Source of the DNA: UBA6522 sp965262365 | GTDB lineage: Bacteria > Pseudomonadota > Gammaproteobacteria > Steroidobacterales > Rariloculaceae | DNA: 64,000 nt | Direction: 5' to 3' | Assembly (NCBI GenBank): GCA_965262365.1 | Contig: OZ253541.1 | Coordinates: 4,154,001-4,218,000 of the forward strand | Part shown: positions 44,575 to 54,035 of the stretch, one piece after another | Layout of the letters: each line of letters begins with the position of its first letter | Position numbering within the stretch: the stretch's first letter is position 1 | Notes under the pieces: generated by a model | Databases searched by the model: none | The model's input: the letters and a program-made list of their open reading frames with translations, nothing else | What the model was told of the DNA's origin: nothing | Position numbers and translations under genes: made by a program

Positions 44575-44940
44575 CGAAGCGACCGGGTCGCGGGCCGGCC
44601 GGAATTTCCAGCCGTCTCCCTATGCTAGCGTAATCTGGAGAGAAAATCGCTGAACCGCGTCGCCGCGCGAGTCCATTGTTCAACGCCGTAACGGGTTCCG
44701 CTGCTCGTGTTCGAGATACGACTTCGCCGTCACAGCCCGGCTGTTGGTGTTTGAATGCTGTCCGCAATTGACGGCGGGATAGGAGTACGATCGGTTTTTT
44801 CAGGTCCACGGCCCCCGGGAAATCAGTGTAGAGAATTTCGGCCTGGATTCCGGCTGCGCCGGCCAATGGCCAGACCCCGATCGCTCCTTGGGTGCCGTGC
44901 AACAGTCCAGGCTTGCCACCGGCCTGTCCCACGTCGGGTA
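44575..44940. other. Region downstream of the RND operon
   Basis: About 370 bp. A minus-strand frame continues past the RND gene but looks composition-driven. No hairpin with T-run was recognised. Confidence 0.3.
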
Positions 44941-47256
44941 TCAAGTATCGCGCCGGACGGGGGTCCGGTCGATGGCCATCAGTAGGGGCGGGAGCAGCAG
45001 GAAATCGGTGAGCAACGCAATGACGATCGTCATCGTGACCAGGATGCCCAGCGCCCAACTGACTTCGAATCCCGACGCGGCAAACACCAGAAAACCCGCC
45101 GACAGTACAGTGGTGGTGGTCGCCAGCGCGTGACCGACGGTACGAAACGTGGCGCGCACCGCTTCCGGCGACGACAGCCCTTCCTTGCGCGCTCTCATGT
45201 ACCTGGACAGAAAATGAATCGTATCGTCGACGATGATCCCGAAGGCCACGACCGTCACCACCGAGGCGGCCATACCCACGCGGCCCACCAGGTAGCCCCA
45301 GAGCCCGAAACTCATGGCCGCCGGAATGAAGTTCGGCAACAGGCTGATCAGTCCCATCCGAAGGCTCTTGAGCACCCCGATCAGGATCAGTGAAATCAGG
45401 ACCATCGCCACGATCGTGCCGCGCAGCATGCTCTCGATATTTCGCTGCGAGAGGTGCGCAAAGATCATGCTGGTACCCGATGCCGCGGTCGCCATCGCCG
45501 GGGCGTTGACTAGAAGCCACGCCTGTGCGCGCTCGTCGAGCGCACGCAGTTGACCGCCCGTGAGGTTCCCCGCCACGGCGCTGAACCGCGTCGCGGACTT
45601 GGAGACATCGATGCGATCGTTCAGATCGCTGCCGAATGGCAGGGAGAACTCGTACAGCAGCAGGTACTGAGCCGCGAGTCCGGCGTCGTCGGGCAACCGG
45701 TGAAATGTGGGGTCGTCCCCGTTCATGTTCCTGTTGAGCCGCTTCATGATGTCCGGAAACGCCTGCACGTGGACCACTTCGGGCTGTGTCCGGAACCATT
45801 CGGCAAAGGCATCCACCGTGCCGAGGTACTGCGGATCGGTGATGCCCCCGTCCCGTCCCGCGCTCAACGAGTAATCCAGCGAGTCCAGCCCCGTCAGGTT
45901 TTCGATCACGAAATCGGTGTCTCTCCGGAAAGCGTAGCGGTCGTCGAAATAGCGTGTCCAGTTCTCGCTCAGTTCGTTGCGGGGAATACCGGCGATCAGG
46001 ACGACCGCGACGGCGCCGGCCGACCACAGGAGCGCCCTGCGTCGCTCGATCACGAAGGACGCCAGCCGATCGAGGAAGAGCGCTTCTGCGGTGCGTACCG
46101 CGGGCACCTTCAACGGCAGAATGCACAGCAGTGCCGGGAGCAGTGTCATGCAGTAGATGAACGCACAGAACACGCCGAACGCGACCAGGTTGCCCAGCAC
46201 GTGGAAGGGCGGAGAATCGGAGGCGTTAAGACTCAGAAACCCGATCGCGGTGGTCAGGCACGTCAGGAACACCGGGCGGGCGTTGTGACGAAGCGAATCC
46301 GCGATAGCGGAGCGCTTGTCCAGGCCTTGGCCCATGCGCAGGCGCGCGATCGACACAATGTGCACGGCGTAGGCCACCGTGACGGCCATGACGATGATGG
46401 GCACTCCCGCATTGGTCGGGCTGAATGCCGTGCGCAACCAGCCCGCGAACCCCATCGTGGTTCCGACCACGAAGAAGAGCACGGCAACGATGGCCAGCGT
46501 GCCCAGTATCGAGCGCAGCATAAGGGCGGCCGCCGCGACAATCACGAGGAAGACAATCGGCATGAGACGGCGCAGATCGTCCTGCGTGGCGTCGGAGAAC
46601 GCACGGTTCATGACCACGTCGCCGGTAAGGTAGTAGTCGATCTGCGGGTGTTCCGCACGGGCTTCGTCAAGGACCGCATTCAGGTAGTCGGTGATCTCGA
46701 CCACCGCAGCGTCGAGGTCCTCGGGCAGGAAGAAGTTGATCAACACGGCGCCGACACGTCCGTCTTCGGAGACCAGCCTGCCGGCCGTCTCGATGGAATT
46801 CAGCGCGATGGCCTCGACGTTCGCAAGGTCGGCGTCGCTCAGCGCACCGGCGCCGTCGACGAGCGGTTCAACGCTCAGATCGTCGCCGATTGCCTCGCTA
46901 TGGGAATAGTTGGTCAGCGAATCGACGCGGCTGGAGTAAGGCGCCTGCCACGCGGCCTCGGTCAGTTGCTCGATCGCACCGAGCGCGTCGCGTGAAAACA
47001 CGGTGCCGTCCCCGGGTGCGACGGCGATCAGCGCCTTGTTGGATTCGGAGTAGGTGTTTTCCAGCGCTTCGAAGGCGGCCAACTCCGGGTTGTCCTCGCT
47101 GAACATCATCCGATAGTCGTTTGTCGTGGTAATGAAGCGGCCGCCGCCGCTCATCAGCACCATGACCACCGTTGCCAGCGCCACCGTCGACCACCGGCGC
47201 CGCAGGATGAGATCGACGAAACGGTCGAGTCGCGCCGGTTTCCTCGCCGCGCTCAT
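44941..47256 (-). CDS. RND/MMPL-family lipid exporter
   Basis: A protein of 771 residues with the two-fold RND layout: a first transmembrane segment near 20-40, a large periplasmic loop (about 40-215), a block of about five membrane segments (LMPIVFLVIVAAAALMLRS onward), a second loop, and a second membrane block ending at about 760. The sequence GIIVDDTIHFLSRY is typical of the MMPL branch that moves lipids or hopanoids. It is the last gene of an operon after the LolA-like and MpaB-like genes (10-bp gap), so a role in lipid movement to the outer membrane is likely. Confidence 0.9.
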   Translation of the reverse strand: MSAARKPARLDRFVDLILRRRWSTVALATVVMVLMSGGGRFITTTNDYRMMFSEDNPELAAFEALENTYSESNKALIAVAPGDGTVFSRDALGAIEQLTEAAWQAPYSSRVDSLTNYSHSEAIGDDLSVEPLVDGAGALSDADLANVEAIALNSIETAGRLVSEDGRVGAVLINFFLPEDLDAAVVEITDYLNAVLDEARAEHPQIDYYLTGDVVMNRAFSDATQDDLRRLMPIVFLVIVAAAALMLRSILGTLAIVAVLFFVVGTTMGFAGWLRTAFSPTNAGVPIIVMAVTVAYAVHIVSIARLRMGQGLDKRSAIADSLRHNARPVFLTCLTTAIGFLSLNASDSPPFHVLGNLVAFGVFCAFIYCMTLLPALLCILPLKVPAVRTAEALFLDRLASFVIERRRALLWSAGAVAVVLIAGIPRNELSENWTRYFDDRYAFRRDTDFVIENLTGLDSLDYSLSAGRDGGITDPQYLGTVDAFAEWFRTQPEVVHVQAFPDIMKRLNRNMNGDDPTFHRLPDDAGLAAQYLLLYEFSLPFGSDLNDRIDVSKSATRFSAVAGNLTGGQLRALDERAQAWLLVNAPAMATAASGTSMIFAHLSQRNIESMLRGTIVAMVLISLILIGVLKSLRMGLISLLPNFIPAAMSFGLWGYLVGRVGMAASVVTVVAFGIIVDDTIHFLSRYMRARKEGLSSPEAVRATFRTVGHALATTTTVLSAGFLVFAASGFEVSWALGILVTMTIVIALLTDFLLLPPLLMAIDRTPVRRDT

Positions 47257-47266
47257 CGGCGCCCGG

Positions 47267-48421
47267 TCACCATTCGATCGACTTGGACGTATGGACGTGG
47301 TCCGGCATCCGGTAACTCAGTCCATCCTTGTCGTAAACGGAGATCTGCAGGAGCTGGGTAAAATTCTCAGAGCGGACCAGTTGCGCGTTCTTCAGCAACC
47401 GCTGAACGCGTTGTTTCATCCGGTACATGAACAGCGTGCCGAACACGGGGGTCTTCGGAAACTCGAACTGCTCGGCGCGTTCTTGCCCGATGAGCGCGCG
47501 CGAAAGTCGGTAGGCCAAAGCGGTCAATTCCGCTTGTTCCTTCGGGTCCGTTATGTCCGCCACCGTCGGAATGGCCTGGATCAGCATGTTCGCCACGGCG
47601 ACCGAATCGGGATCCGGCGGCGGCTCGCACAGGTAGCCGACCTTGTAGATTCTTGTCGCCGCCTCGGCGTCGGTATAGAGGATGGTTTCGGGAATCCCCA
47701 TGACGAAGCCTGTGTAGCGCCAAACGTCGAGAACGCTGTCTTTCTCCTCCTCGGTGAAATTCGCGCCGACCTTCAGCGAGTATTCCAGCAGGCGCTTGGA
47801 AAAGACGGAAATGGCCAGACCGAGGTGCGCCGCGCTTACCGGCGCGCCCCACGCCTCATGGTTCCATTCCTCGGACTTGTTCAGCAGAGCCCTGATCCGG
47901 CTGTGGATGATCCGGATCCGCATCGACAGCTTCCACCCGTCGCCGTTTCGGTACAGTCCGCCGGGAAAGAAGATATCCATCATGTGGCGGTTGTTCTGCT
48001 GCAGCCGCCGCTTGGTCGACGCCACGCGCCCGGTGATATTGAACGACTTGGCGATCATCGTCGAGAACCCTTCCACCAGCACGCCGGTGACGAACGCGAC
48101 GAGCATGAGGTCCACGTTGGCGTGGAACGCGCGAATCCCCGGACGAAAGGCTTCGTAGTCGAGCCACTCGGGCTCCTCGAGGTTGTTGAAGAAATCGCGC
48201 AGCGGCCGGGGCGCCTTGCGCAACACTTCACCGTGCTGTTCGATGCCGGCCCCGATGAACCGGTGCAGGTCCTCGGGAGGTAACGGGGCGAGTTCCTCCA
48301 TCACCGGATCGAGCTCGGGGTCGCCGATGGTGGTGTGCTTGATGTAGTTGACGGCCAGCGCCTCGTCGTAGCGGCGGGCCTTCGCATAGGACTCGGCGTA
48401 CGCTGTGGGTAATTGAATCAT
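47267..48421 (-). CDS. MpaB-like (DUF2236) oxygenase
   Basis: A protein of 384 residues of the DUF2236/MpaB family, haem-containing enzymes that oxidise hydrophobic substrates (rubber, mycophenolic-acid precursors). Family blocks: VLVEGFSTMIAKSF, IRIIHSRIR (haem-binding histidine region), EEWNHEAWGAPVSAAHLGLA and DVWRYTGFVMGIPE. No signal peptide. A strong GGAGG site precedes the ATG. Between a LolA-like carrier and an RND exporter, it may oxidise an isoprenoid lipid before export; substrate inferred. Confidence 0.87.
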   Translation of the reverse strand: MIQLPTAYAESYAKARRYDEALAVNYIKHTTIGDPELDPVMEELAPLPPEDLHRFIGAGIEQHGEVLRKAPRPLRDFFNNLEEPEWLDYEAFRPGIRAFHANVDLMLVAFVTGVLVEGFSTMIAKSFNITGRVASTKRRLQQNNRHMMDIFFPGGLYRNGDGWKLSMRIRIIHSRIRALLNKSEEWNHEAWGAPVSAAHLGLAISVFSKRLLEYSLKVGANFTEEEKDSVLDVWRYTGFVMGIPETILYTDAEAATRIYKVGYLCEPPPDPDSVAVANMLIQAIPTVADITDPKEQAELTALAYRLSRALIGQERAEQFEFPKTPVFGTLFMYRMKQRVQRLLKNAQLVRSENFTQLLQISVYDKDGLSYRMPDHVHTSKSIEW

Positions 48422-48467
48422 TTCTCTGCTCCTCCGAGCGTGACCCGGCGGGCCGCGCGCCCCAGTA

Positions 48468-49322
48468 TTACCGCACTCGTCTCAGCCCGGTCTGGGTGAA
48501 CTCCGCGTCGGCGATTTCCGCTCCGAACTGAAAGTCCGACCAAGTCAAAACGGTGCTCTTTCCGGTCAGGTGATTGACCATGGTCAGCTCGCCCGCTTGC
48601 CAGAAACGATCCAGATACAGCCCGTAGTCGGCCAGCGTGAGCGTCTTCAGGTGCGAGTCCTTGCGATCGTAGTAGTCCACCTTCCACACCCTGAGTTCGT
48701 CCTTGTCCTGCCAGACGACCTGCCGGAGATAACCCGATCGCTCCTCCGTGGGATAACGTTCGACAACCGTGCAGGTCATTTCCCCACAGGGCTCGTCGCG
48801 CAAATACCGGTAAGTGAATTTCTCCACCTCCGGAGCGCTCATGTCCTCATAGGAAAATTCGCTTCCCATGAAGGACCCCGAGCGATTCGATGAACTGATG
48901 CGCTTGACCCTTGTGAGCGCGGGCAGATAAAGCCACTGGTCGTCCGCGGCGTCGGTATGGCCATGGACGAGCATCGCCGTGCCGGCGACATCGCGCGGTT
49001 CGTCAAAGACGAACAGGCTGCGGTCGCCGTCGCCTTCGACCTCAAGCACCTTTATGCGCATTTCGCGGCGGCTTTCCTGTCCCTGCCTGTTGCGCAGCAG
49101 CATGGTCTGGCGAGCCGTGAAATTGCCGAACCCCCGGGCACGTTCACGGGTTTCGGTGGCGATCGTGAGCCCGACATCCTGCGCGCTGGCGAGTTGCGCC
49201 GGGTCATCGGCTTGCACCGGGTTGGCGGTCTGAGCAAGCGCTGGAACCGCCATCGCGAACGACGCAGCCATGGAGATGAAAAGCGAGTGAAACGTCAGCC
49301 CATATGAATTCGCAGGGATCAT
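48468..49322 (-). CDS. LolA-like outer-membrane lipoprotein-sorting protein
   Basis: A protein of about 284 residues from ATG 49322 with a signal peptide (FHSLFISMAASFAMAVPALA). The mature part matches outer-membrane lipoprotein-sorting proteins of the LolA/LolB fold that accompany MMPL transporters: RQTMLLRNRQGQESRREMRIK, FDEPRDVAGTAMLVH, WLYLPALTRVKRISSS, GSEFSYEDMS. A periplasmic lipid carrier that hands cargo from the RND pump is likely. First gene of the three-gene operon; the divergent region to 49673 holds the promoters. Confidence 0.88.
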   Translation of the reverse strand: MIPANSYGLTFHSLFISMAASFAMAVPALAQTANPVQADDPAQLASAQDVGLTIATETRERARGFGNFTARQTMLLRNRQGQESRREMRIKVLEVEGDGDRSLFVFDEPRDVAGTAMLVHGHTDAADDQWLYLPALTRVKRISSSNRSGSFMGSEFSYEDMSAPEVEKFTYRYLRDEPCGEMTCTVVERYPTEERSGYLRQVVWQDKDELRVWKVDYYDRKDSHLKTLTLADYGLYLDRFWQAGELTMVNHLTGKSTVLTWSDFQFGAEIADAEFTQTGLRRVR

Positions 49323-49672
49323 ACTGGTTTCCAGGCAATGCAATCCGCGTGGAGCGCCGACTATAGCACTTGCATCGGGTTGTCGAACGCGTCGACCGGA
49401 AGCGCCTTTGCAGGGTTCGACCAATCCGCGCCGAACGGTCCGCGTCGTAGCTTGTGGCATTGGGCAATCTTATGGGGATTGAAGGAAAACGGTATTGGTG
49501 CGCGTGTGCGCAACGCGCTACATTGAATCGAAACAGGGGGGAGGCATGGCCGAATCGCGAGTCTTGTGCAAACGCTTTCGGTTGCCGTCGCCTGCGGACC
49601 TGCAACGGCGGCGGGCTCAGGTGAAAAGGGCACCCGGCGGACGCTGCGGAGTTTGAGCAGGGGATCGACACC

Positions 49673-50824
49673 ATGCAGCGGTTGGACAGTTCGAAGCGAT
49701 CGGCGGAAGTTGACACGATGTTTGCGCCGGCGCAGAACCGATTCATCGCACCGTCGCGAGGCGACCTGAGTTATCAGGCGTCCATCCTTCCGGGGGTTTC
49801 GCGTACGTTCGCACTGACCATTCCTGTCCTGCCGGGGCGGCTGGCGGAGGTCGTGACGAACGCCTACCTCCTGTGCCGAATCGCCGACACCATCGAGGAC
49901 GATGCGGCGCTGGGCAACGAGGAGAAGACTTCGTTTCACCGGCGGTTCCTGTCCGTCGTCAATGGGCGCGAAGACGCCGAGGCGTTCGCCGTTGCGCTGG
50001 CGCCGCAGCTGTCCGAAGGAACTCTGGCGGACGAACGCGATCTGGTGCGCAACACGGCGACGATCGTTCGGTTGACGCGCAGTTTTTCCGATCGCGAGCA
50101 GCGCGCGCTGATCCGTTGCCTCACCGTCATGTGCACCGGGATGCCCGAGTTTCAGCGCAACAGGAGTCTGAGGGGATTGCGCGACGTGAAAGAACTGGGG
50201 GCGTACTGTTACGTGGTTGCGGGGGTGGTCGGGGAGATGCTGACGGACCTGTTCTGCGCACACTGTCCGGAGTTGCACCGCAAGCGCCACGAAATGATGC
50301 ACCTGGCCGTTTCGTTCGGTCAGGGGCTGCAGATGACGAACATCCTGAAGGACGTCTGGGACGACCGGCGCGGCGGCACCTGCTGGCTGCCCCGGTCGAT
50401 GTTCCTGGACAGGCGTTTCAGACTCGAGCGGCTGGCGGAGTGTCACGACAGCGAGGCGTTTCGGGCGGGCATGCGTTCGCTGATCGCCGTCACCCACCGG
50501 CACCTGCAGAACGCGCTGGAATACACGTGCCTGATTCCCGCGCGCGAGGCGGGCATGCGGCGGTTTTGCCTGTGGGCCATCGGGCTGGCGGTGATGACAT
50601 TGCAGAAGCTCCATCAAAATCCACGCTTCACGTGCGGGGACGAGGTCAAGGTGTCGCGGCGAACCGTGCAGGCGACCGTCCTGGCGACCAATCTCGTGCT
50701 GTCCAGCAACGCGAGTCTGCGCTGGCTGTTCAGGATGGCCGCCAGCGGGCTGCCGCTCTGGCAGGCGGATACCGCGGCAGGGGAGCGCACGGTCGGGCGG
50801 GCGAACGGACTGGCACGGCTGTAA
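49673..50824 (+). CDS. Squalene/phytoene synthase family protein
   Basis: A protein of 383 residues with both aspartate-rich prenyl-diphosphate motifs, DTIEDD (72-77) and NILKDVWDD (about 223-231). Other family blocks are SRTFALTIPVLP at the start and LGAYCYVVAGVVGEMLT in the middle. The enzyme condenses two C15 or C20 diphosphates head-to-head to give squalene, its precursor or phytoene. AGGGGA precedes the ATG at 49673. It is divergent from the RND operon and convergent with HMG-CoA synthase, so the region appears devoted to isoprenoid lipids. No cyclase or desaturase is visible within the window. Confidence 0.9.
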   Translation: MQRLDSSKRSAEVDTMFAPAQNRFIAPSRGDLSYQASILPGVSRTFALTIPVLPGRLAEVVTNAYLLCRIADTIEDDAALGNEEKTSFHRRFLSVVNGREDAEAFAVALAPQLSEGTLADERDLVRNTATIVRLTRSFSDREQRALIRCLTVMCTGMPEFQRNRSLRGLRDVKELGAYCYVVAGVVGEMLTDLFCAHCPELHRKRHEMMHLAVSFGQGLQMTNILKDVWDDRRGGTCWLPRSMFLDRRFRLERLAECHDSEAFRAGMRSLIAVTHRHLQNALEYTCLIPAREAGMRRFCLWAIGLAVMTLQKLHQNPRFTCGDEVKVSRRTVQATVLATNLVLSSNASLRWLFRMAASGLPLWQADTAAGERTVGRANGLARL

Positions 50825-50954
50825 GTCGTGCACGCGGTCTCGGCGCCGTCTCCGGCGAGCCGGAAAGCCGCGTCGGATGAGCAGGACCGTGCGGTCTAGT
50901 GCCGGTTGCTTGAATGGGAGGTATCGTGGCGTGGCTGCCTTCGGGCGAATCACG

Positions 50955-52418
50955 CTAGCAGACGTATCGATAGTACTCGATACCCTCGTCGCTGAACGCG
51001 GGGTTGGACGAATCCCCGACGCAATCCACCACAAACCCGCTCCCCGGATCGTCGAGCCCGTCGGTAACGCCGTCGTCGTGCAAGCATTCGTACTGGGCCC
51101 GGGTCAGGTTCTGCCACGGTCGTAACGAATCGGCAAAGCCGATCTTCAACGCAGCCGTCCGCCAGTTGTCCACGAGAGTCATCGGTAGGGCCTCGGCGGC
51201 GTCTCCGCTGCCGTAACCGACGGCCAGGACATCGCGCCCGGGCGGTTGGCGCCCGGCCCGGGCCGCCTCCTCCAGACCCGCCGCCAGCCAGGCAGGCAGC
51301 GCCGCGCAATAGACGTTGCCGATGTCCTTCATGGGTTCGGTGCCCAACGACATTTTCGATTCGATGAGTTCCCGACAGACAGGGCTCGCACGAAAGTCCT
51401 TCAACAGCGCCATGCTCAGCGGATAGACCTCCTCGTTGATCTTGCCGTCGTGCACGAGTCGCAGGATATCCGGAGTCGATCGCATCTCCTCGATGACCGC
51501 GGCGGTGTCCAGGCCGGCATTGCGGGAATGGGCGGCCAGTTCCGCCTGCCCGGTCTCGCCGCCGTTTGCCAGACCGAACAGGTAACTCAGCGCAAATGAA
51601 GTCAGCGGCATGCGGTGATAGGGGCGGTGCATGAACGCGGCGCCGAGCCCGTGATAGTACACCGTCGGACTCACGTTCAAACGCCGCAACATGTCGTTCA
51701 GCGCGTGCAGCGTCTCGTCCAGATAGCACGTGGTGGAGTACTTGCCGTTAAAGACCGGCAGGTCCTGGAAGTGGCGGTTGAGCCGGTTGCGGATGACGTT
51801 GCGCAGCACGGGCTTGCGAAAATCGACGGCGCGGTAGGCGGAGGCGCTGCCGATGCACTTCAGGTTCACGAACAGCAGCTTCGGATTGCGTTCCAACAGC
51901 ATCGCCACAGCGCCTGCACCCTGGGTGGGCTCGCCCGAGCTGCCCCGGGCGTACTCGGCGATGTCCGCGCTCACCACGATGGCGCAGCGGTCATCGTCCT
52001 GCAGTGCCAGGTAGCGCAGGGCGTGCTTGAGTGCGTAGACGGCGCCGAGGCAGGCGTGCTTGACTTCCGGCACTTCGCAGTAGCGGTTGACCAGGGGCAT
52101 TCCCCGCGCTGCGAGTCCCTGGTCCAGCATGCCCTTGACGATGACCGCGCCGGCGGAATTGTCGGTGCTCGATTCGGTGCCCAGGCCGAGAAATCCGATC
52201 CGTCGGGGGTCCACTGCGTAGCGCTCGATCAGGCGCATGATCGCGGTGCCGGCCAGGGTATAGACGCTTTGGCGCGGTCCGCGCATCCGGAAGCTGTTGC
52301 CCACGACCGCCCGGGTCTTGTCCCAGGGCGCCCCGGTCCAGCCGCACCAGTCCTGCAGACTCACCCGGTAGGGCGGCACGTAGAGCGCAAATCCGCTGAC
52401 TCCGACGTCCAGGTTCAT
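50955..52418 (-). CDS. Hydroxymethylglutaryl-CoA synthase
   Basis: A protein of 487 residues of the thiolase fold. Catalytic set: glutamate in LGTESSTDNSAGA (E82), nucleophilic cysteine in EVKHACLGAVYAL (C123), and the histidine in GLGAAFMHRPYHRM. It condenses acetyl-CoA with acetoacetyl-CoA, the committed carbon step of the mevalonate pathway. The C-terminus (about 420-487) is longer than in cocci. AGGAG precedes the ATG. It is unusual in gammaproteobacteria, which normally use the MEP pathway; it sits beside a squalene/phytoene synthase. Confidence 0.9.
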   Translation of the reverse strand: MNLDVGVSGFALYVPPYRVSLQDWCGWTGAPWDKTRAVVGNSFRMRGPRQSVYTLAGTAIMRLIERYAVDPRRIGFLGLGTESSTDNSAGAVIVKGMLDQGLAARGMPLVNRYCEVPEVKHACLGAVYALKHALRYLALQDDDRCAIVVSADIAEYARGSSGEPTQGAGAVAMLLERNPKLLFVNLKCIGSASAYRAVDFRKPVLRNVIRNRLNRHFQDLPVFNGKYSTTCYLDETLHALNDMLRRLNVSPTVYYHGLGAAFMHRPYHRMPLTSFALSYLFGLANGGETGQAELAAHSRNAGLDTAAVIEEMRSTPDILRLVHDGKINEEVYPLSMALLKDFRASPVCRELIESKMSLGTEPMKDIGNVYCAALPAWLAAGLEEAARAGRQPPGRDVLAVGYGSGDAAEALPMTLVDNWRTAALKIGFADSLRPWQNLTRAQYECLHDDGVTDGLDDPGSGFVVDCVGDSSNPAFSDEGIEYYRYVC

Positions 52419-52520
52419 TGCGCGCTCCTGAGATTGTTCATGGGACAGACAACTTCACGGTAGCGAGTTCCGCAACCGGACACCAATACCGTTTTCCTTC
52501 AAGCCCGATAAGATTGTTAA

Positions 52521-52705
52521 ATGGGGCGCTTCGCGTTGGGCTGGAAAGTGCCGGGGTATGCCCGGCAGTTCCGTTCGGAAATCGTGGTCTACGCCGACGA
52601 TCTCTGTGTGCCAGGCAAGGCCTCGGCGGTGGAAATGCTGGCGGCGGTCGAGCAGCTCATGGCGGGTCTGAAGCTTCCCGTCAACGAACGTAAAACCCGA
52701 TGTCT
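52521..52705 (+). pseudogene. Group II intron reverse transcriptase remnant
   Basis: RFALGWKVPGY then EIVVYADDLCVPGKASAVEM and LMAGLKLPVNERKTR are the palm region of a group II intron reverse transcriptase with its YADD active site. Only about 60 codons survive, with no maturase or endonuclease part. It is directly fused to an integrase remnant, showing two successive insertion scars upstream of ihfA. Confidence 0.8.
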
Positions 52706-52897
52706 GCGGTGCCCGACCTGCGCCATGCCGCCGCCACGAGCCATGAGGTCATGTCGGGCGAGAAGCTGCCGCCGGTTGGCAGGCTGCCTGGATATCGGCG
52801 ATACGAAACCGCGGCGGTTTACGCTGACCTTGCCGATGCGTACCTGGTCGAGGCGAGGCGGGGGGATGAGGTCGGGAGCGTCTTTGCACGGGCCATG
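52700..52897 (+). pseudogene. Tyrosine integrase C-terminal remnant
   Basis: RHAAATSHEVMSGEKLPPVG, then LPGYRRYETAAVYADLADAYLVE aligns with the tail of the integrase at 6520-7680 (VMSGENLPLVGKLLGHRRH, NYAHLTDKHLVE). The box II histidine is changed to tyrosine (GYRRY), so it is inactive even apart from the missing front. Confidence 0.8.
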
Positions 52898-53196
52898 AGA
52901 CCCCGAGCTATGGTGCATGGCGTATTCGTTCACGCCCTCGTCGGGGCGGGGAACCGGCGCAACCCGGTGCGCTTCGGAACCGGCGCTCCCGGCATGACCG
53001 GGGTAACGCGATCTGCGGTTGGCGGCGGGCTGCCGGCTGGACCCGGATCGAGATCGACGTCGCCGTGCCTCGGGCTGGATTTTGAAGGATGGATCGCGCA
53101 CCCTTACCGACACGTAGGCGGAGCGGATCGTGCCATCCACCACGCGGCAACCGGTGCACGAACTCAAGGCGACCGTTAGAGAATAGGCTGTCATCC

Positions 53197-53499
53197 ATGG
53201 CGTCATTGACCAAGGCGAAAATGGCTGAATCGTTGTTCAACGTACTCGGCCTCAACAAGCGGGAAGCGCGCGAGTTGGTGGATACATTCTTCGAGGACAT
53301 GAGGGTGTCTCTGGCAAGCGGAGAACAGGTCAAACTGTCCGGATTCGGCAACTTCGACTTGCGGGACAAGGGCCAGCGGCCCGGGCGCAATCCGAAGACC
53401 GGCGAGGAAATCCCCATCGCGGCGCGGCGGGTGGTGATCTTCCACCCCGGCCTGAAGCTGAAGGCGCGAGTCGAGGTCTATGCTGGAACCGGGGGATAA
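53197..53499 (+). CDS. ihfA: Integration host factor alpha subunit
   Basis: A protein of 100 residues of the HU/IHF family, alpha type. It binds and sharply bends DNA as a heterodimer with IhfB, which many integrases need. MASLTKAKMAESLFNVLGLN start, FGNFDLRDKGQRPGRNPKTGEEIPI with the DNA-intercalating proline arm, and VVIFHPGLKLKARV. ATG 53197 matches the family start; the upstream frame is spurious. pheT, the usual upstream neighbour, is absent and replaced by element remnants. Confidence 0.95.
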   Translation: MASLTKAKMAESLFNVLGLNKREARELVDTFFEDMRVSLASGEQVKLSGFGNFDLRDKGQRPGRNPKTGEEIPIAARRVVIFHPGLKLKARVEVYAGTGG

Positions 53500-53757
53500 C
53501 GCGGAACTTCCCCCCAATTCCGGGCAAACGCTCTTCACGATCGGCGAGGTAAGCGAGTGATGTGCGGTCGAGCCGCACGTGCTCCGCTACCGGGAGCAGG
53601 AATTCCGCAACTCAAGCCGGTGAAGCGCCGTGGGAACCGCCGTTACTACCAGCGCCGGGATGTCCTCATCATCCGGCAGATTCGCGGTTTGCTGTACTCC
53701 GGGGGCTTCACCATCGGTGGAGCGCGACAGAAGCTGCCCGGGTGCCCGCCCAGTAGG
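53480..53757 (+). pseudogene. MerR-family regulator, nonsense and frameshift
   Basis: From ATG 53480 (overlapping ihfA) the frame encodes LFTIGEVSE, the MerR helix-turn-helix start, then TGA at 53558-53560. It resumes CAVEPHVLRYREQEF, loses one base near 53605, and in the new frame continues KPVKRRGNRRYYQRRDVLIIR and LLYSGGFTIGGARQKL. This matches the MerR regulator normally encoded just after ihfA in gammaproteobacteria. A dead copy. Confidence 0.9.
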
Positions 53758-54035
53758 GGCACCGGCGGGCAGATTGCGGCGCTCTGCGTGCCCGATTCTT
53801 TGCCGCAGGTGGCGGCGAGGAGGAGATGGGAAAATCGAAGATCTCGCCGAAAAGTTCGAAATTCGCGACATTTTGGTCGATATGAAGGCGCCCGAACGCG
53901 CTGCAGTTGGAATCAATCCGCTTTCAATTTGCTTACTCGTTGAAAACGGAACACTGGATCATATCGATAACCACGGCGTAACTAACTGAGAAATAGACGT
54001 ATTATTGTTGGATGAATATGTGGGTCTCCAAGTAG

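Noticed and set aside
45550..46995. Plus-strand open frame of 481 codons
   Set aside because: Opposite strand of the RND transporter, which has full membrane topology and family motifs.
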